Below, in pieces: positions 18,886-27,375 of a stretch of DNA of 64,000 bases. The notes beneath the pieces were generated by a model. The model saw nothing but the letters and a program-made list of their open reading frames with translations, was not told where the DNA came from and ran no database searches. The stretch is taken from assembly GCF_900108275.1 (NCBI RefSeq), contig NZ_FNVD01000006.1, positions 1-64,000 on the forward strand, read 5' to 3'. Origin of the DNA: Jhaorihella thermophila. GTDB lineage: Bacteria > Pseudomonadota > Alphaproteobacteria > Rhodobacterales > Rhodobacteraceae. Both the position numbers and the translations under genes were made by a program. Each line of letters opens with the position of its first letter. Position 1 is the first letter of the stretch.

Positions 18886-18909
18886 GGCGGAAAGGCCGTC
18901 GGGCAGTTC

Positions 18910-18937
18910 GGGGCGCGGATTTTCCGCGCCCCTTTTT
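18910..18937 (+). terminator. Rho-independent terminator after the iron-binding-protein gene
   Basis: Ten-base arms GGGGCGCGGA (18910-18919) and TCCGCGCCCC (18923-18932) enclose a three-T loop and are followed by TTTTT. It lies 25 bases after the stop codon. Confidence 0.92.
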
Positions 18938-19016
18938 CATTTTCGGCGTGATTTGTTGTTGCTGATCCTATACTTTCATTTTTGAAACACTTTCTCAGTT
19001 TTGGACATACACCTGC

Positions 19017-19559
19017 ATGCCCCATCAGCTCGCGCGCGTTCTGAAAAATCTCCGCCAGGACCGGGGCTGGACCCTTGATCGTCTGGCGGCAGCCAGCAGC
19101 CTCAGCCGGGCGACATTGTCGCGCCTGGAGAACGGGCAGGTGAGTCCGACGGTCGAGGCACTCTCCGCGCTGGGGCATGCGTTTGGGCTGTCGGCCTCGC
19201 GCCTGCTGGCCATGGCCGAGGACGATTTCGGCCCGCTTGTACCCTACGCCGACCAGAAAGAGGCCGAAGACCCGCGCACCGGCTTTGCCGTGCGTATCGT
19301 CTCGCCAATGAACGGCGGGCTCAGCGCGGATGTCGTGGAATGCCATCTGCCCTCGGGCCGGAGCGCGACCGACGCCGCGGTGACAGCGCCGGGGCGCGAA
19401 CATCACCTTGTGTTGCTGGATGGCGCCCTGACAGTTCTTCTCGAAGGGGGGCAACACGATCTGACCGCGGGGGACTGCCTGCGCTTTCACCCCTCCGCGC
19501 CCGCCGAGTTCGAAACCGGCCCAAACCGAGGCGCACGCTTTCTGGTGCTGCGCGTGTGA
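19017..19559 (+). CDS. XRE-family regulator with a cupin domain
   Basis: The 180-residue protein has an N-terminal helix-turn-helix (about residues 8-62: LARVLKNLRQDRGWTLDRLA, LSRATLSRLENGQVSPT). A C-terminal cupin follows (about 100-178, with PGREHHLVLLDGALTVLLEGG and AGDCLRFHP). Proteins of this build sense a small ligand in the cupin and repress nearby genes. It sits between the iron-binding protein and the permease genes, so iron uptake is one possible target. Upstream, TATACT around 18990 could be a -10 element. A second, different XRE-cupin protein is encoded at 59239. Confidence 0.88.
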   Translation: MPHQLARVLKNLRQDRGWTLDRLAAASSLSRATLSRLENGQVSPTVEALSALGHAFGLSASRLLAMAEDDFGPLVPYADQKEAEDPRTGFAVRIVSPMNGGLSADVVECHLPSGRSATDAAVTAPGREHHLVLLDGALTVLLEGGQHDLTAGDCLRFHPSAPAEFETGPNRGARFLVLRV

Positions 19560-19563
19560 CCGA

Positions 19564-21231
19564 TCAGCGCCGACCGACCTGTCGGCAGATCAGGATCACC
19601 GGCACCAGCCCGACCGCGACGATCACCAGCGACGGCACGGCCGCGCCTTCCAGCCGTTCGTCCGAGGCCAGCCGATAGGCCTGCACCGCCAGCGTGTCAA
19701 AGTTGAACGGCCGCATGATGAGCGTGGCGGGCAGTTCCTTCATCACGTCCACGAACACGATCAGCAGCGCGGTCAGGAGGCTCGGTGTCAGGATCGGCAG
19801 ATGCACGCGCCTGAGCGTCGCCAGCGGCGAATGCCCCAGCGACCGGGCGGCGGCATCCATGTTGGCATGCACCATGCTCTGTCCGCCTTCGTAGGCACCG
19901 ATCGCCGAGGCAAGGAACCGCACCATGTAGGCGCCGATCAGCAGCCAGATCGAGCCGGTGAGCAACAGTCCGGTCGAGATCCCGAATGTCTGCCGCATCC
20001 AAGCATCCAGCGCGTTGTCGAAGGCGGCGAATGGCACCAGCAGACCGACGGCGATCACCCCGCCCGGCACCGCATAGCCCAACCGGGCCACATAGGCAGC
20101 CATGGCCGACCGGCGCCCCGGCTGCAGGCGCTGGTAGAAGCCGATGCAGATCGCGGCGGCCACGGTCACGACCGCCGCCGTGCTGGCAAGGATCAGAGAA
20201 TTTCGGATGAAGCCAAGATAGCGATGGCTCAGCAGGTTCTGTTCGGATCCCAGCCCCATGTTGAACAGGGCGATCGCGGGGATCAGGAACCCCAGCGCCA
20301 CCGGAACCGCGCACAGAACAAAGGCGGCGGCAGCGGCCATCCCGCTCAGCTCTTCCGGCGGCATCCTTGTGTGGCGCTTGCCCGCCTCGTGATAGCGCGC
20401 CTTGCCGCGCTGGATCCGCTCGGTCACCGCCAGCAGCAGGGCAAAGCCCAGCAGAAACAGGGCAAGCTGCGCGGCAGCCGCCCGGTCGGCCATGGAAAAC
20501 CAGGCGGTGTAGATGCCGGTGGCGAAGGTCTGAACGCCGAAATACGCGACCGTGCCGAAATCGGCGATGGTTTCCATCACCGCCAGCAGCACTCCCGCTG
20601 CGATCGCCGGCCGCGCCATTGGCAGGCTGACCCGAAAGAACGCACCCCACGCGGTACGGCCCAGCGCGCGGGCAGCGAGGAACGCCGTGGCGCTTTGCTG
20701 GATGAAGGCCGCTCGGGCCAGCAGATAGACATACGGATAAAGAACCAGGATCAGCATCACCGCCGCGCCCGGAAGCGACCGGATCTCGGGGAACCAGTAG
20801 TCGCGCGGCCCCCATCCGGCGACCGCCCGCAGAGTGGATTGAACGATACCAGCGTGATCCAGAAGATGGGTGTAGGCATAGGCCAGCACATAGGCCGGAA
20901 AGGCCAGCGGCAGGACCAGCGCGATCTCGAACAGGCGCACGCCGGGGAAACGGGTCATCGTGACCAGCCACGCCGCCCCGACGCCCAGTGCGAAGGTTCC
21001 CGCCGCCACCATCGCCACCAGCGCCAATGTCGTCAGCGTATAGCGCGGCAGCACAGTCTGCATCAGGTGCGATATGGTCTCGGTCCCGCCGGTCAGCGCC
21101 GTGATCGCCACCGCGACCATCGGCAGCAGGCAGGCCCCTGCAATCAGGTAGGCCATCACCCCCATGAACCGCGTCCCGCCCGCGTGGCGGCTGAACGAGC
21201 CATGTTCGGCATATTGTGTCCGATCGGTCAC
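19564..21231 (-). CDS. Ferric iron ABC transporter permease (fused two-domain, FbpB-type)
   Basis: The 555-residue membrane protein has two copies of the transport permease fold with about twelve spans, as in FbpB/AfuB iron permeases. The EAA-type loops are visible around ARALGRTAWGAFFRVSLPMARPAI and AARSLGHSPLATLRRVHLPIL. It should pair with the iron-binding protein at 17872, although it is transcribed towards it and ends five bases from the XRE-cupin gene. The start used is GTG at 21231; an internal start closer to MGVMAYLIAG is possible because the upstream ribosome site is weak. The partner ATPase must be elsewhere. Confidence 0.9.
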   Translation of the reverse strand: MTDRTQYAEHGSFSRHAGGTRFMGVMAYLIAGACLLPMVAVAITALTGGTETISHLMQTVLPRYTLTTLALVAMVAAGTFALGVGAAWLVTMTRFPGVRLFEIALVLPLAFPAYVLAYAYTHLLDHAGIVQSTLRAVAGWGPRDYWFPEIRSLPGAAVMLILVLYPYVYLLARAAFIQQSATAFLAARALGRTAWGAFFRVSLPMARPAIAAGVLLAVMETIADFGTVAYFGVQTFATGIYTAWFSMADRAAAAQLALFLLGFALLLAVTERIQRGKARYHEAGKRHTRMPPEELSGMAAAAAFVLCAVPVALGFLIPAIALFNMGLGSEQNLLSHRYLGFIRNSLILASTAAVVTVAAAICIGFYQRLQPGRRSAMAAYVARLGYAVPGGVIAVGLLVPFAAFDNALDAWMRQTFGISTGLLLTGSIWLLIGAYMVRFLASAIGAYEGGQSMVHANMDAAARSLGHSPLATLRRVHLPILTPSLLTALLIVFVDVMKELPATLIMRPFNFDTLAVQAYRLASDERLEGAAVPSLVIVAVGLVPVILICRQVGRR

Positions 21232-21264
21232 CTGAGACCACCCTCACCCGAAACAGGGAAATGG

Positions 21265-21291
21265 AAAACGGGACGCACAGAATGCGTCCCG
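21265..21291 (-). terminator. Terminator downstream of the paaK-like gene
   Basis: On the minus strand, CGGGACGCA (from 21291), loop TTCTG, TGCGTCCCG, then TTTTCC. It lies about 48 bases after the stop at 21339 and ahead of the permease start at 21231, so it probably ends the long leftward ligase/transporter transcript. Confidence 0.8.
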
Positions 21292-21338
21292 CCCTTGTTC
21301 GACCATTTCAGTCGGAATTTCCAGTTCGAAACTGCAAA

Positions 21339-22559
21339 TCAGTCGTATTTGCGCCGATCCTCGATCACCAGCCCGTCCTTGGGAAGGGTTCCGGGGGGCA
21401 CGATCTCGATCGCGCCCTTCAACTTCAGCACTTCGACAACCGATTTGGCAAAGGTCGACGGATCCTGAGCGGTCGATTCGATTTGGACCGTCATCGCGTC
21501 CATCTCGCCGTCACGGGCGGCAATCACGCGGGCCTTGAGGATTTCGTCATGCTTTTCCACAAGCTGCGCCACCTGTTCGGGGCGGACGAACATCCCCTTG
21601 ATCTTGGTGGTCTGGTCGGCGCGGCCCATCCAGCCCTTGATCCGCATGTTGGTGCGGCCGCAGGGGCTCTGGCCCTCCATCACTGCCGACAGGTCGCCGG
21701 TGGCGAACCGGATCAGCGGATAATCGGGGTTGAGCGTGGTGACGACCACCTCGCCCACCTCGCCGGGCGCGACCGGGTTTCCGGTGCCGGGGGTGACGAT
21801 TTCGACGATCACGCCTTCGTCCACGATCATCCCTTCCATCGCCGGGCTTTCATAGGCGATGTTGCCCAGATCCGCGGTGGCATAGTTCTGCAGGCAAGCA
21901 ATGCCGCGATCGGCATATTCCTGCCGCAGCGACGGAAACAGCGCACCGCCTCCCACGACCGCCTTGGAGAAGTTGAGCTTCACCCCCATTTCGTCGGCCT
22001 TGTCGAGGATGATCTTGAGATAATCCGGCGTGCCCGCGTAAGCCGTCGAACCCACGTCATGCGCCGCCGTCACCTGCAGTTCGGTCTGGCCGGTCCCGGC
22101 GGGCAGGACAGCGGCACCCACCGCGCGCGCGCCGTTTTCAAAGATCATGCCGGCGGGCGTCAGGTGATAGCCAAAACAGTTCTGAACGATGTCGCCCTTT
22201 CCGATCCCGGCGGCGTGCAGGAACCGGCCCATCCGCCACCAGTCATGCCCGACGCCGCCCGGTTCGTAGATTGGACCCGGCGACTGGAAGATATGCGCGA
22301 ATTCATGCGCCGGCTTTGCCGTGAACCCGCCAAAGGGCGGGTTGGCCTTCTGCGCGCGGCTCAGTTCCGATTTGCGCAGCACCGGCAGTCGGGCCAGCGC
22401 CTCGACCGTCGCGATCTGATCGGCGTCAACGTCATCCAGCGAACCCGCATAGCCCGGCGCTGCCTGGGCAAGACGGATCTGCCGCGGCAGCGCCTCGGCA
22501 ATGGCTGCGGCGCGTTCGTCGGCCGACCGGGTTTCCAACGCATCGTAATACTGGCTCAT
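21339..22559 (-). CDS. Phenylacetate-CoA ligase-family (PaaK-like) AMP-forming enzyme
   Basis: The 406-residue protein resembles PaaK-type acyl-CoA ligases, which activate phenylacetate or related aromatic acids with ATP and CoA. Visible features are the short N-terminal segment (YYDALETRSADERAAA), VGSTAYAGTPDYLKI, LQNYATADLGNIAYES, the ATP-binding RFATGDLSAV and the C-terminal swivel GWMGRADQTTKIKGMFV. It is the last gene of the liv-type cluster, 92 bases after livF. The true acid is not predictable from sequence; an acid imported by the neighbouring transporter is the natural inference. Confidence 0.85.
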   Translation of the reverse strand: MSQYYDALETRSADERAAAIAEALPRQIRLAQAAPGYAGSLDDVDADQIATVEALARLPVLRKSELSRAQKANPPFGGFTAKPAHEFAHIFQSPGPIYEPGGVGHDWWRMGRFLHAAGIGKGDIVQNCFGYHLTPAGMIFENGARAVGAAVLPAGTGQTELQVTAAHDVGSTAYAGTPDYLKIILDKADEMGVKLNFSKAVVGGGALFPSLRQEYADRGIACLQNYATADLGNIAYESPAMEGMIVDEGVIVEIVTPGTGNPVAPGEVGEVVVTTLNPDYPLIRFATGDLSAVMEGQSPCGRTNMRIKGWMGRADQTTKIKGMFVRPEQVAQLVEKHDEILKARVIAARDGEMDAMTVQIESTAQDPSTFAKSVVEVLKLKGAIEIVPPGTLPKDGLVIEDRRKYD

Positions 22560-22651
22560 CGCTCACCCCTTTTGGCGCCGCGACAATGCGCGGCCCGCCA
22601 GTCATTCCCGCCCCGGCATGGCCGCCGGGCACGATGTTCAAAGTTTCGCCG

Positions 22652-23488
22652 TCAGCTCAGCCAACGCTTGCGGCGGCGGTAGGAACGCACATCGCGGAAC
22701 GACTTGCGCCCTTCCTCGGACATGCCGAGGTAGAATTCCTTGACGTCCGGGTTCTCGCGCAGTTCGGCCGCCGGGCCGTCCATCACCACGCGGCCGTTTT
22801 CCAGGATGTATCCGTAATGCGCGAACCGCAGTGCCACGTTGGTGTTCTGCTCGGCCAGCAGGAAGGACACGCCTTCCTTTTCGTTCAGGTCACGGACGAT
22901 TTCAAAGATCTCTTCCACCAGCTGCGGCGCAAGCCCCATGCTGGGCTCGTCCAGCAGGATGGTTTCGGGGCGCGACATCAGCGCGCGACCGATGGCCACC
23001 ATCTGCTGTTCACCGCCCGAGGTATAGCCGGCCTGACTGCGCCGCCGCTCTTTCAGGCGCGGGAAATAGGTATAGACCATCTCGAGATCGCGCTCCATTT
23101 CCGCGCGGCTCCCCTTGCGGGTGTAGAACCCCGTCAGCAGGTTTTCCTCGACGGTCAGGTGTTCGAAACAGTGGCGTCCCTCCATCACCTGTATCACGCC
23201 CATCCGGACCAGTTCGGCCGGATCGAGATCCTGCACCTTCTGGCCCCGATAGTAGATGCTGCCCTTGGTCACCTCGCCGCGTTCCGAATGCAGCAGGTTC
23301 GACACCGCCTTTAGCGTCGTCGTCTTGCCCGCGCCGTTGCCGCCCAGAAGCGCGGTGATCCCGCCCTTGGGCACGCTCAGCGACACGCCCTTCAGCACGA
23401 GGATCACATGGTTGTAGATCACCTCGATATTGTTGATGTCCAGCAGGGTTTCAACCTGCGTGTCCGTGGTGTTGGCTGCATCCAGCAT
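22652..23488 (-). CDS. livF: LivF-type ABC transporter ATP-binding protein
   Basis: The 278-residue protein is one of the two ATPases of a branched-chain amino acid-type (HAAT) importer. Walker A is LLGGNGAGKTT, the signature region is YTSGGEQQMVAIGRAL, and Walker B is ILLDEPSMGL. The C-terminus (RENPDVKEFYLGMSEEGRKSFRDV) is longer than in E. coli LivF, as is common in importers linked to CoA ligases. It follows the binding-protein gene after a hairpin-rich gap. The name describes the family; the substrate need not be an amino acid. Confidence 0.93.
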   Translation of the reverse strand: MLDAANTTDTQVETLLDINNIEVIYNHVILVLKGVSLSVPKGGITALLGGNGAGKTTTLKAVSNLLHSERGEVTKGSIYYRGQKVQDLDPAELVRMGVIQVMEGRHCFEHLTVEENLLTGFYTRKGSRAEMERDLEMVYTYFPRLKERRRSQAGYTSGGEQQMVAIGRALMSRPETILLDEPSMGLAPQLVEEIFEIVRDLNEKEGVSFLLAEQNTNVALRFAHYGYILENGRVVMDGPAAELRENPDVKEFYLGMSEEGRKSFRDVRSYRRRKRWLS

Positions 23489-23516
23489 CAGCGGTTTTCC
23501 TCATGTCGTCCCGACC

Positions 23517-23580
23517 GGGCCGGGGCTGTCAGGGGTCGGCGCGGCGGCGTCCGCCGCACCGGGGTTCGGACCGGCCCCGG
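23517..23580 (-). other. GC-rich intercistronic hairpin between the binding protein and livF
   Basis: CCGGGGC (23520-23526) can pair with GCCCCGG (23574-23580) around inner GC-rich stems, including GCGGCG/CGCCGC near 23541-23557. In importer operons such hairpins often protect the binding-protein mRNA and lower expression of downstream genes. No T-run follows, so full termination is less likely. Confidence 0.5.
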
Positions 23581-23604
23581 ATACGCGCCGGGGCCGGGCA
23601 TGGA

Positions 23605-24891
23605 TCAGTTGCAGTCACGCAGCTCGATGTTGTGTTCCTTGGCATAGGCCATGGCGTCTTCCTCGATCAGCGCGCCGATCACTTCGCCGTCGGTCGGTTT
23701 GAAGTCCGAGATCAGATTCCACTTCTGAGCCTTGGCATCCCATTGGCTGACGCCCACCAGTCCCGGGCCGCCGTGGTTTTCACAGGATACCTCGAAGGTC
23801 GGGCCAAAGCCTTCCATTCCCAGTTCGGCCATACGCTCCTTGGTAATTACAAGTGCTTCCATTCCGTCGCGCATCTGGGCAGCGTTGATGTCGGCGACAC
23901 CGTGAATTTCTTGCGCTTTTCGGACAGCTTCCGCAGCCAACATGGCTGCATAGACGGCGCGGTTGTACTGCACCGTGCCCAGTTTATCGCCATTCCCAGC
24001 TGCTTTTCCGGCATCAATCACGTATTTCTTGATGTCATCGAAAACCGGGAAATCGTCACCAGTTGCGGTAAATGTCAGCGCCTTGTATCCATGAGCTCCT
24101 TCTCCGGCCGGCAGAACGTCCGGCTCGGCGCCCGACCACCAAATGCCGATGAAGTTTTCCATCGGGAAGCGAATGTTGGCAGCTTCCTGGATCGCAACCT
24201 GGTTCATGACTCCCCACCCCCAGAAAAGTACATAGTCTGGACGGTCGCGGCGGATCTGGAGCCACTGCGATTTCTGCTCCTGACCGGGGCTGTCAACCGG
24301 AAGCAAAGACAGTTCGAAACCGTGCTTCTTGCTCAGTTCCTCAAGCGTACGAATTGGTTCTTTGCCGTAGGCGGAGTTGTGGTAAAGCAGCGTAATTTTC
24401 TTGCCCGCTATGTCGCCATCGTTCAGTTCGAGGATGTGATTGATCGCTCCGGACGCGCCGTTCCAATAATTCGCGGGATAATTGAAAACCCATTTGAACA
24501 CTTTGCCATATGCGGCTGATGTACGACCGTAACCCATTGTGTGAAGCGGGATACCGTCAGCCGTGACCTTGGGGATCAACTGGTAGGTGATACCAGTCGA
24601 CAGCGGCTGATACAGAAGCGAGCCTTCATTCTTTGTCGCTTCGTAGCATTCGACACCCTTCTCGGTGTTGTAGCCGGTTTCGCATTCGATGACCCGGACA
24701 GGAACGCCACCTATCCCCCCATCCCGCTCGTTCAGCATGGTGAAATAGTCGGCATATCCGTCCGCAAACGGAATGCCCCCTGCGGCGAACGGCCCGGTGC
24801 GGTAGCTGAGCGACGGGAACACCAGGTCGGCCATCGCCGGGCCTGCGGCCATCAGGGCGCCCAGCGCCAAGGTTGCCAGTTTCATTTTCAT
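23605..24891 (-). CDS. Periplasmic substrate-binding protein of a liv-type ABC importer
   Basis: The 428-residue protein has a Sec signal (MKMKLATLALGALMAAGPAMA) and a Leu/Ile/Val-binding-protein fold (SYRTGPFAAGGIPFADGYADY, GIGGVPVRVIECETGYN, GKKITLLYHNSAYGKEP). It is longer than LivK (about 370), like family members that bind aromatic or other organic acids. I chose the ATG at 24891, preceded by GGGAGGAT. From roughly 23,830 to 24,760 the base composition falls: 24001-24060 has 27 of 60 G+C and 24481-24540 has 26, against 40 of 60 at 25441-25500. Part of this gene may therefore have been replaced by recombination. Confidence 0.92.
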   Translation of the reverse strand: MKMKLATLALGALMAAGPAMADLVFPSLSYRTGPFAAGGIPFADGYADYFTMLNERDGGIGGVPVRVIECETGYNTEKGVECYEATKNEGSLLYQPLSTGITYQLIPKVTADGIPLHTMGYGRTSAAYGKVFKWVFNYPANYWNGASGAINHILELNDGDIAGKKITLLYHNSAYGKEPIRTLEELSKKHGFELSLLPVDSPGQEQKSQWLQIRRDRPDYVLFWGWGVMNQVAIQEAANIRFPMENFIGIWWSGAEPDVLPAGEGAHGYKALTFTATGDDFPVFDDIKKYVIDAGKAAGNGDKLGTVQYNRAVYAAMLAAEAVRKAQEIHGVADINAAQMRDGMEALVITKERMAELGMEGFGPTFEVSCENHGGPGLVGVSQWDAKAQKWNLISDFKPTDGEVIGALIEEDAMAYAKEHNIELRDCN

Positions 24892-24970
24892 CGGGTTTAT
24901 CCTCCCTTGATTGGTCCGATGTAATGGTGGGGCGGAATTGCTCACCCCGCTTGAATTCGGGCCATCCCCA

Positions 24971-26047
24971 TCAGTAGGGGAAGGGCCAGAGCCGAAGCTT
25001 CTCCTTCGCCACGCGCCACAGCTGCGCCAGCCCGTGCGGCTCGAGGATCAGGAACATGGTGATCAGGGCGCCGACGATCACCAGCTGCAGGTGGGCCACG
25101 ATGTCCGTGGGCCAGCCCAACCAGTCGGCGCCGAATACTTTGAGCACCACCGGCAGCAGCACCAGGAAGGCCGCCCCGGCGAAAGAGCCGAAGATCGAGC
25201 CCAGACCGCCGATGATCACCATGAACAGCACCAGGAACGATTTCTGGATGCCGAACGCCTCGCCCACCTCGACGGCGCCCAGGTAGAGCGCAAAGAACAG
25301 CGCCCCCGAGATGCCGATAAAGAACGAACTGACCGCAAAGGCCGTCAGCTTGGCCTTGAGCGGATCCACCCCGATGATTTCGGCGGCGATGTCCATGTCG
25401 CGGATCGCCATCCAGGTCCGACCGACCGACCCGCGCGTGAGGTTCCGCGCAACCAGCGCGCAGGCGGTCAGAAAGATCAGGCAGAACAGGTAGGCCGCCC
25501 AGGCCGGCGCGTTGGGGCCGGTGATGATGATGCCCATCACGTCGCGTTCGGGCGCGCTGATCTGGCCCGAGGCCGAGTAGTTGTAGAACCACGGCACCCG
25601 GTTGAACACCCAGACCAGAAAGAACTGCGCCGCCAGCGTGGCCACCGCGAGGTAGAAGCCCTTGATCCGCAGGCTGGGCAGACCGAACAGGACGCCGACC
25701 GCGGCGGTGATGCCCCCGGCCAGCAGGACGTGAACGAACATGCTGACCTCGGGAAAGGCGGTCATCAACTTGTAGACCGCGTAGGCCCCAACCGCCATGA
25801 ACCCGCCGGTGCCCAGGCTGACCTGCCCGGCATAGCCGGTCAGGATGTTCAGGCCGATCGCCGCGATCGCGTAGATCAGGAACGGCAGCAGCAGTGCGTT
25901 GGCCAGATAGTCGTTGATGACCAGGGGAATGATCAGAAAGGCGACCGCGAGCGCAACGTAAAACCCATACCGATCGAACTTGATCGGAAAGGTCTGGCTG
26001 TCCTCTTGATAGGATGTCTTGAAGTCCCCGGCTTCACGATAGAACAT
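24971..26047 (-). CDS. livM: LivM-type ABC transporter permease
   Basis: The 358-residue membrane protein has about ten spans and the LivM-type signatures AIAAIGLNILTGYAGQVSLGTGGFMAVGAYA and RTWMAIRDMDIAAEIIGVDPLKAKLTAFAVSSF, the loop that contacts the ATPases. It forms the transmembrane channel with LivH. An N-terminal stretch of about 25 residues (MFYREAGDFKTSYQEDSQTF) before the first span is typical of the long LivM versions found with acid importers. It starts three bases after the small membrane protein gene, so the two are coupled. Confidence 0.94.
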   Translation of the reverse strand: MFYREAGDFKTSYQEDSQTFPIKFDRYGFYVALAVAFLIIPLVINDYLANALLLPFLIYAIAAIGLNILTGYAGQVSLGTGGFMAVGAYAVYKLMTAFPEVSMFVHVLLAGGITAAVGVLFGLPSLRIKGFYLAVATLAAQFFLVWVFNRVPWFYNYSASGQISAPERDVMGIIITGPNAPAWAAYLFCLIFLTACALVARNLTRGSVGRTWMAIRDMDIAAEIIGVDPLKAKLTAFAVSSFFIGISGALFFALYLGAVEVGEAFGIQKSFLVLFMVIIGGLGSIFGSFAGAAFLVLLPVVLKVFGADWLGWPTDIVAHLQLVIVGALITMFLILEPHGLAQLWRVAKEKLRLWPFPY

Positions 26048-26050
26048 GGC

Positions 26051-26314
26051 TTACAGGCCCTTTTCGGCTTCTTGATGCGCGCGATTGCGGGCCGCGGCAT
26101 CGAGTTGATTGGTTTTCTTCGCGTATCCGCTTTCTTCTGCGGCACGGACGAGTTTCTGGTAGGCCAGCAGCCCGGTCACCAACCCGGCAAAGGCCAGAAC
26201 GGCGGCGGTCACGAGCTGCGCGTCTGTCAGTCCCTCGGCCGCAAGGGCGAGGTAGCCAAAGGCCCAGAACCCGGACCAAGCGATGACGTTGACAATCGCG
26301 ATCAGCTTCTTCAT
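26051..26314 (-). CDS. Small membrane protein within the liv-type operon
   Basis: The 87-residue product has two predicted membrane spans (about residues 5-26 and 36-54) and a charged C-terminal tail ending NRAHQEAEKGL. I do not recognise a characterised family. Its tight placement between livH and livM (45 and 3 bases) implies co-translation with the permeases, perhaps as a small accessory or stabilising subunit; that is inference. The start has AGGGGAGGAGAATGG upstream, a strong ribosome site. Confidence 0.8.
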   Translation of the reverse strand: MKKLIAIVNVIAWSGFWAFGYLALAAEGLTDAQLVTAAVLAFAGLVTGLLAYQKLVRAAEESGYAKKTNQLDAAARNRAHQEAEKGL

Positions 26315-26359
26315 GCCGCCATTCTCCTCCCCTTGGCGACGCGCGGCCGCGTCCCCGCG

Positions 26360-27346
26360 TCAGACCCTTTCGATGATCTTCTCCCCGAACAGCCCCTGCG
26401 GGCGGAACACGAGGAAGATCAGCGCCAGCACATAGGCAAACCAGTTCTCGGTCGCGCCGCCGACCAGCGGGCCGACCCAGAATTCGAACAGCTTTTCGCC
26501 CACCCCGATGATGAGCCCGCCGACGATGGCGCCCGGGATCGAGGTGAACCCGCCCAGCATCAGCACCGGCAGCGCCTTGAGCGCGATCAGCGACAGCGAG
26601 AACTGCACGCCCGACTTGGCGCCCCAGATGATCCCGGCGACCAGCGCCACGAACCCGGCGACCGACCAGACCATCACCCAGATGAAGTCGAGATTGATGC
26701 CAACCGACAGTGCGGCCTGGTGATCGTCGGCCACCGCGCGCATCGCCCGGCCATGCTTGGTATATTGCGAAAACAGCACCAGCGCGACCACAAGCAGCGC
26801 CGCGATCACGGTCGCCACGATGTCGAGATTGTCGATGAAGAACCCGTAGCCGAAGATGTTGTAGGTCACCTCGTCGATGGTTTCGTTCAAACCCTGAGGC
26901 AGACCGACATCCAGCGTCTTGATCTCGGACCCCCACATCAGATCGGCAAAGCCTTCCAGGAAATAGGCCAGCCCGATGGTCGCCATGAACAGGATGATCG
27001 GCTCCTGGCCGACAAGGTGGCGCATGACGAAGTGATGCACCGCCCAAGCCAGCAGGACCATGACTCCGGCGGTCAGCAAGATCGACAGCAACGCCGGCAG
27101 TTGCCAGCCGAAATGGTGCACGTCGGTGCCGAAAGTCGCGTTGATGAGGTGGCTGAACGGCACCTGCCCGTCCATGATCCCCACCAGCGTCATCGCCGCG
27201 AACAACGCCATCACGCCCTGGGCATAGTTGAAGATGCCGGACGCCTTGTAGATCAGCACGAAGCCCAGCGCGACCAGCGAATAGAGGACCCCCGCCATCA
27301 GGCCGTTGAGGAACACCTCGATCGAGAAAATCAACTGCTCAGGCAT
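26360..27346 (-). CDS. livH: LivH-type ABC transporter permease
   Basis: The 328-residue membrane protein has about eight spans and the LivH-type signatures NGLMAGVLYSLVALGFVLIYKASGIFNYAQGVMALF, TKHGRAMRAVADDHQAALSVGINL (ATPase-contact loop) and ALPVLMLGGFTSIPGAIVGG. It pairs with LivM to form the channel. It follows livG by 29 bases. Length and layout are normal for the family. Confidence 0.94.
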   Translation of the reverse strand: MPEQLIFSIEVFLNGLMAGVLYSLVALGFVLIYKASGIFNYAQGVMALFAAMTLVGIMDGQVPFSHLINATFGTDVHHFGWQLPALLSILLTAGVMVLLAWAVHHFVMRHLVGQEPIILFMATIGLAYFLEGFADLMWGSEIKTLDVGLPQGLNETIDEVTYNIFGYGFFIDNLDIVATVIAALLVVALVLFSQYTKHGRAMRAVADDHQAALSVGINLDFIWVMVWSVAGFVALVAGIIWGAKSGVQFSLSLIALKALPVLMLGGFTSIPGAIVGGLIIGVGEKLFEFWVGPLVGGATENWFAYVLALIFLVFRPQGLFGEKIIERV

Positions 27347-27375
27347 CCGAGCCCCCCTCCCAAGTCTTCGATTGA

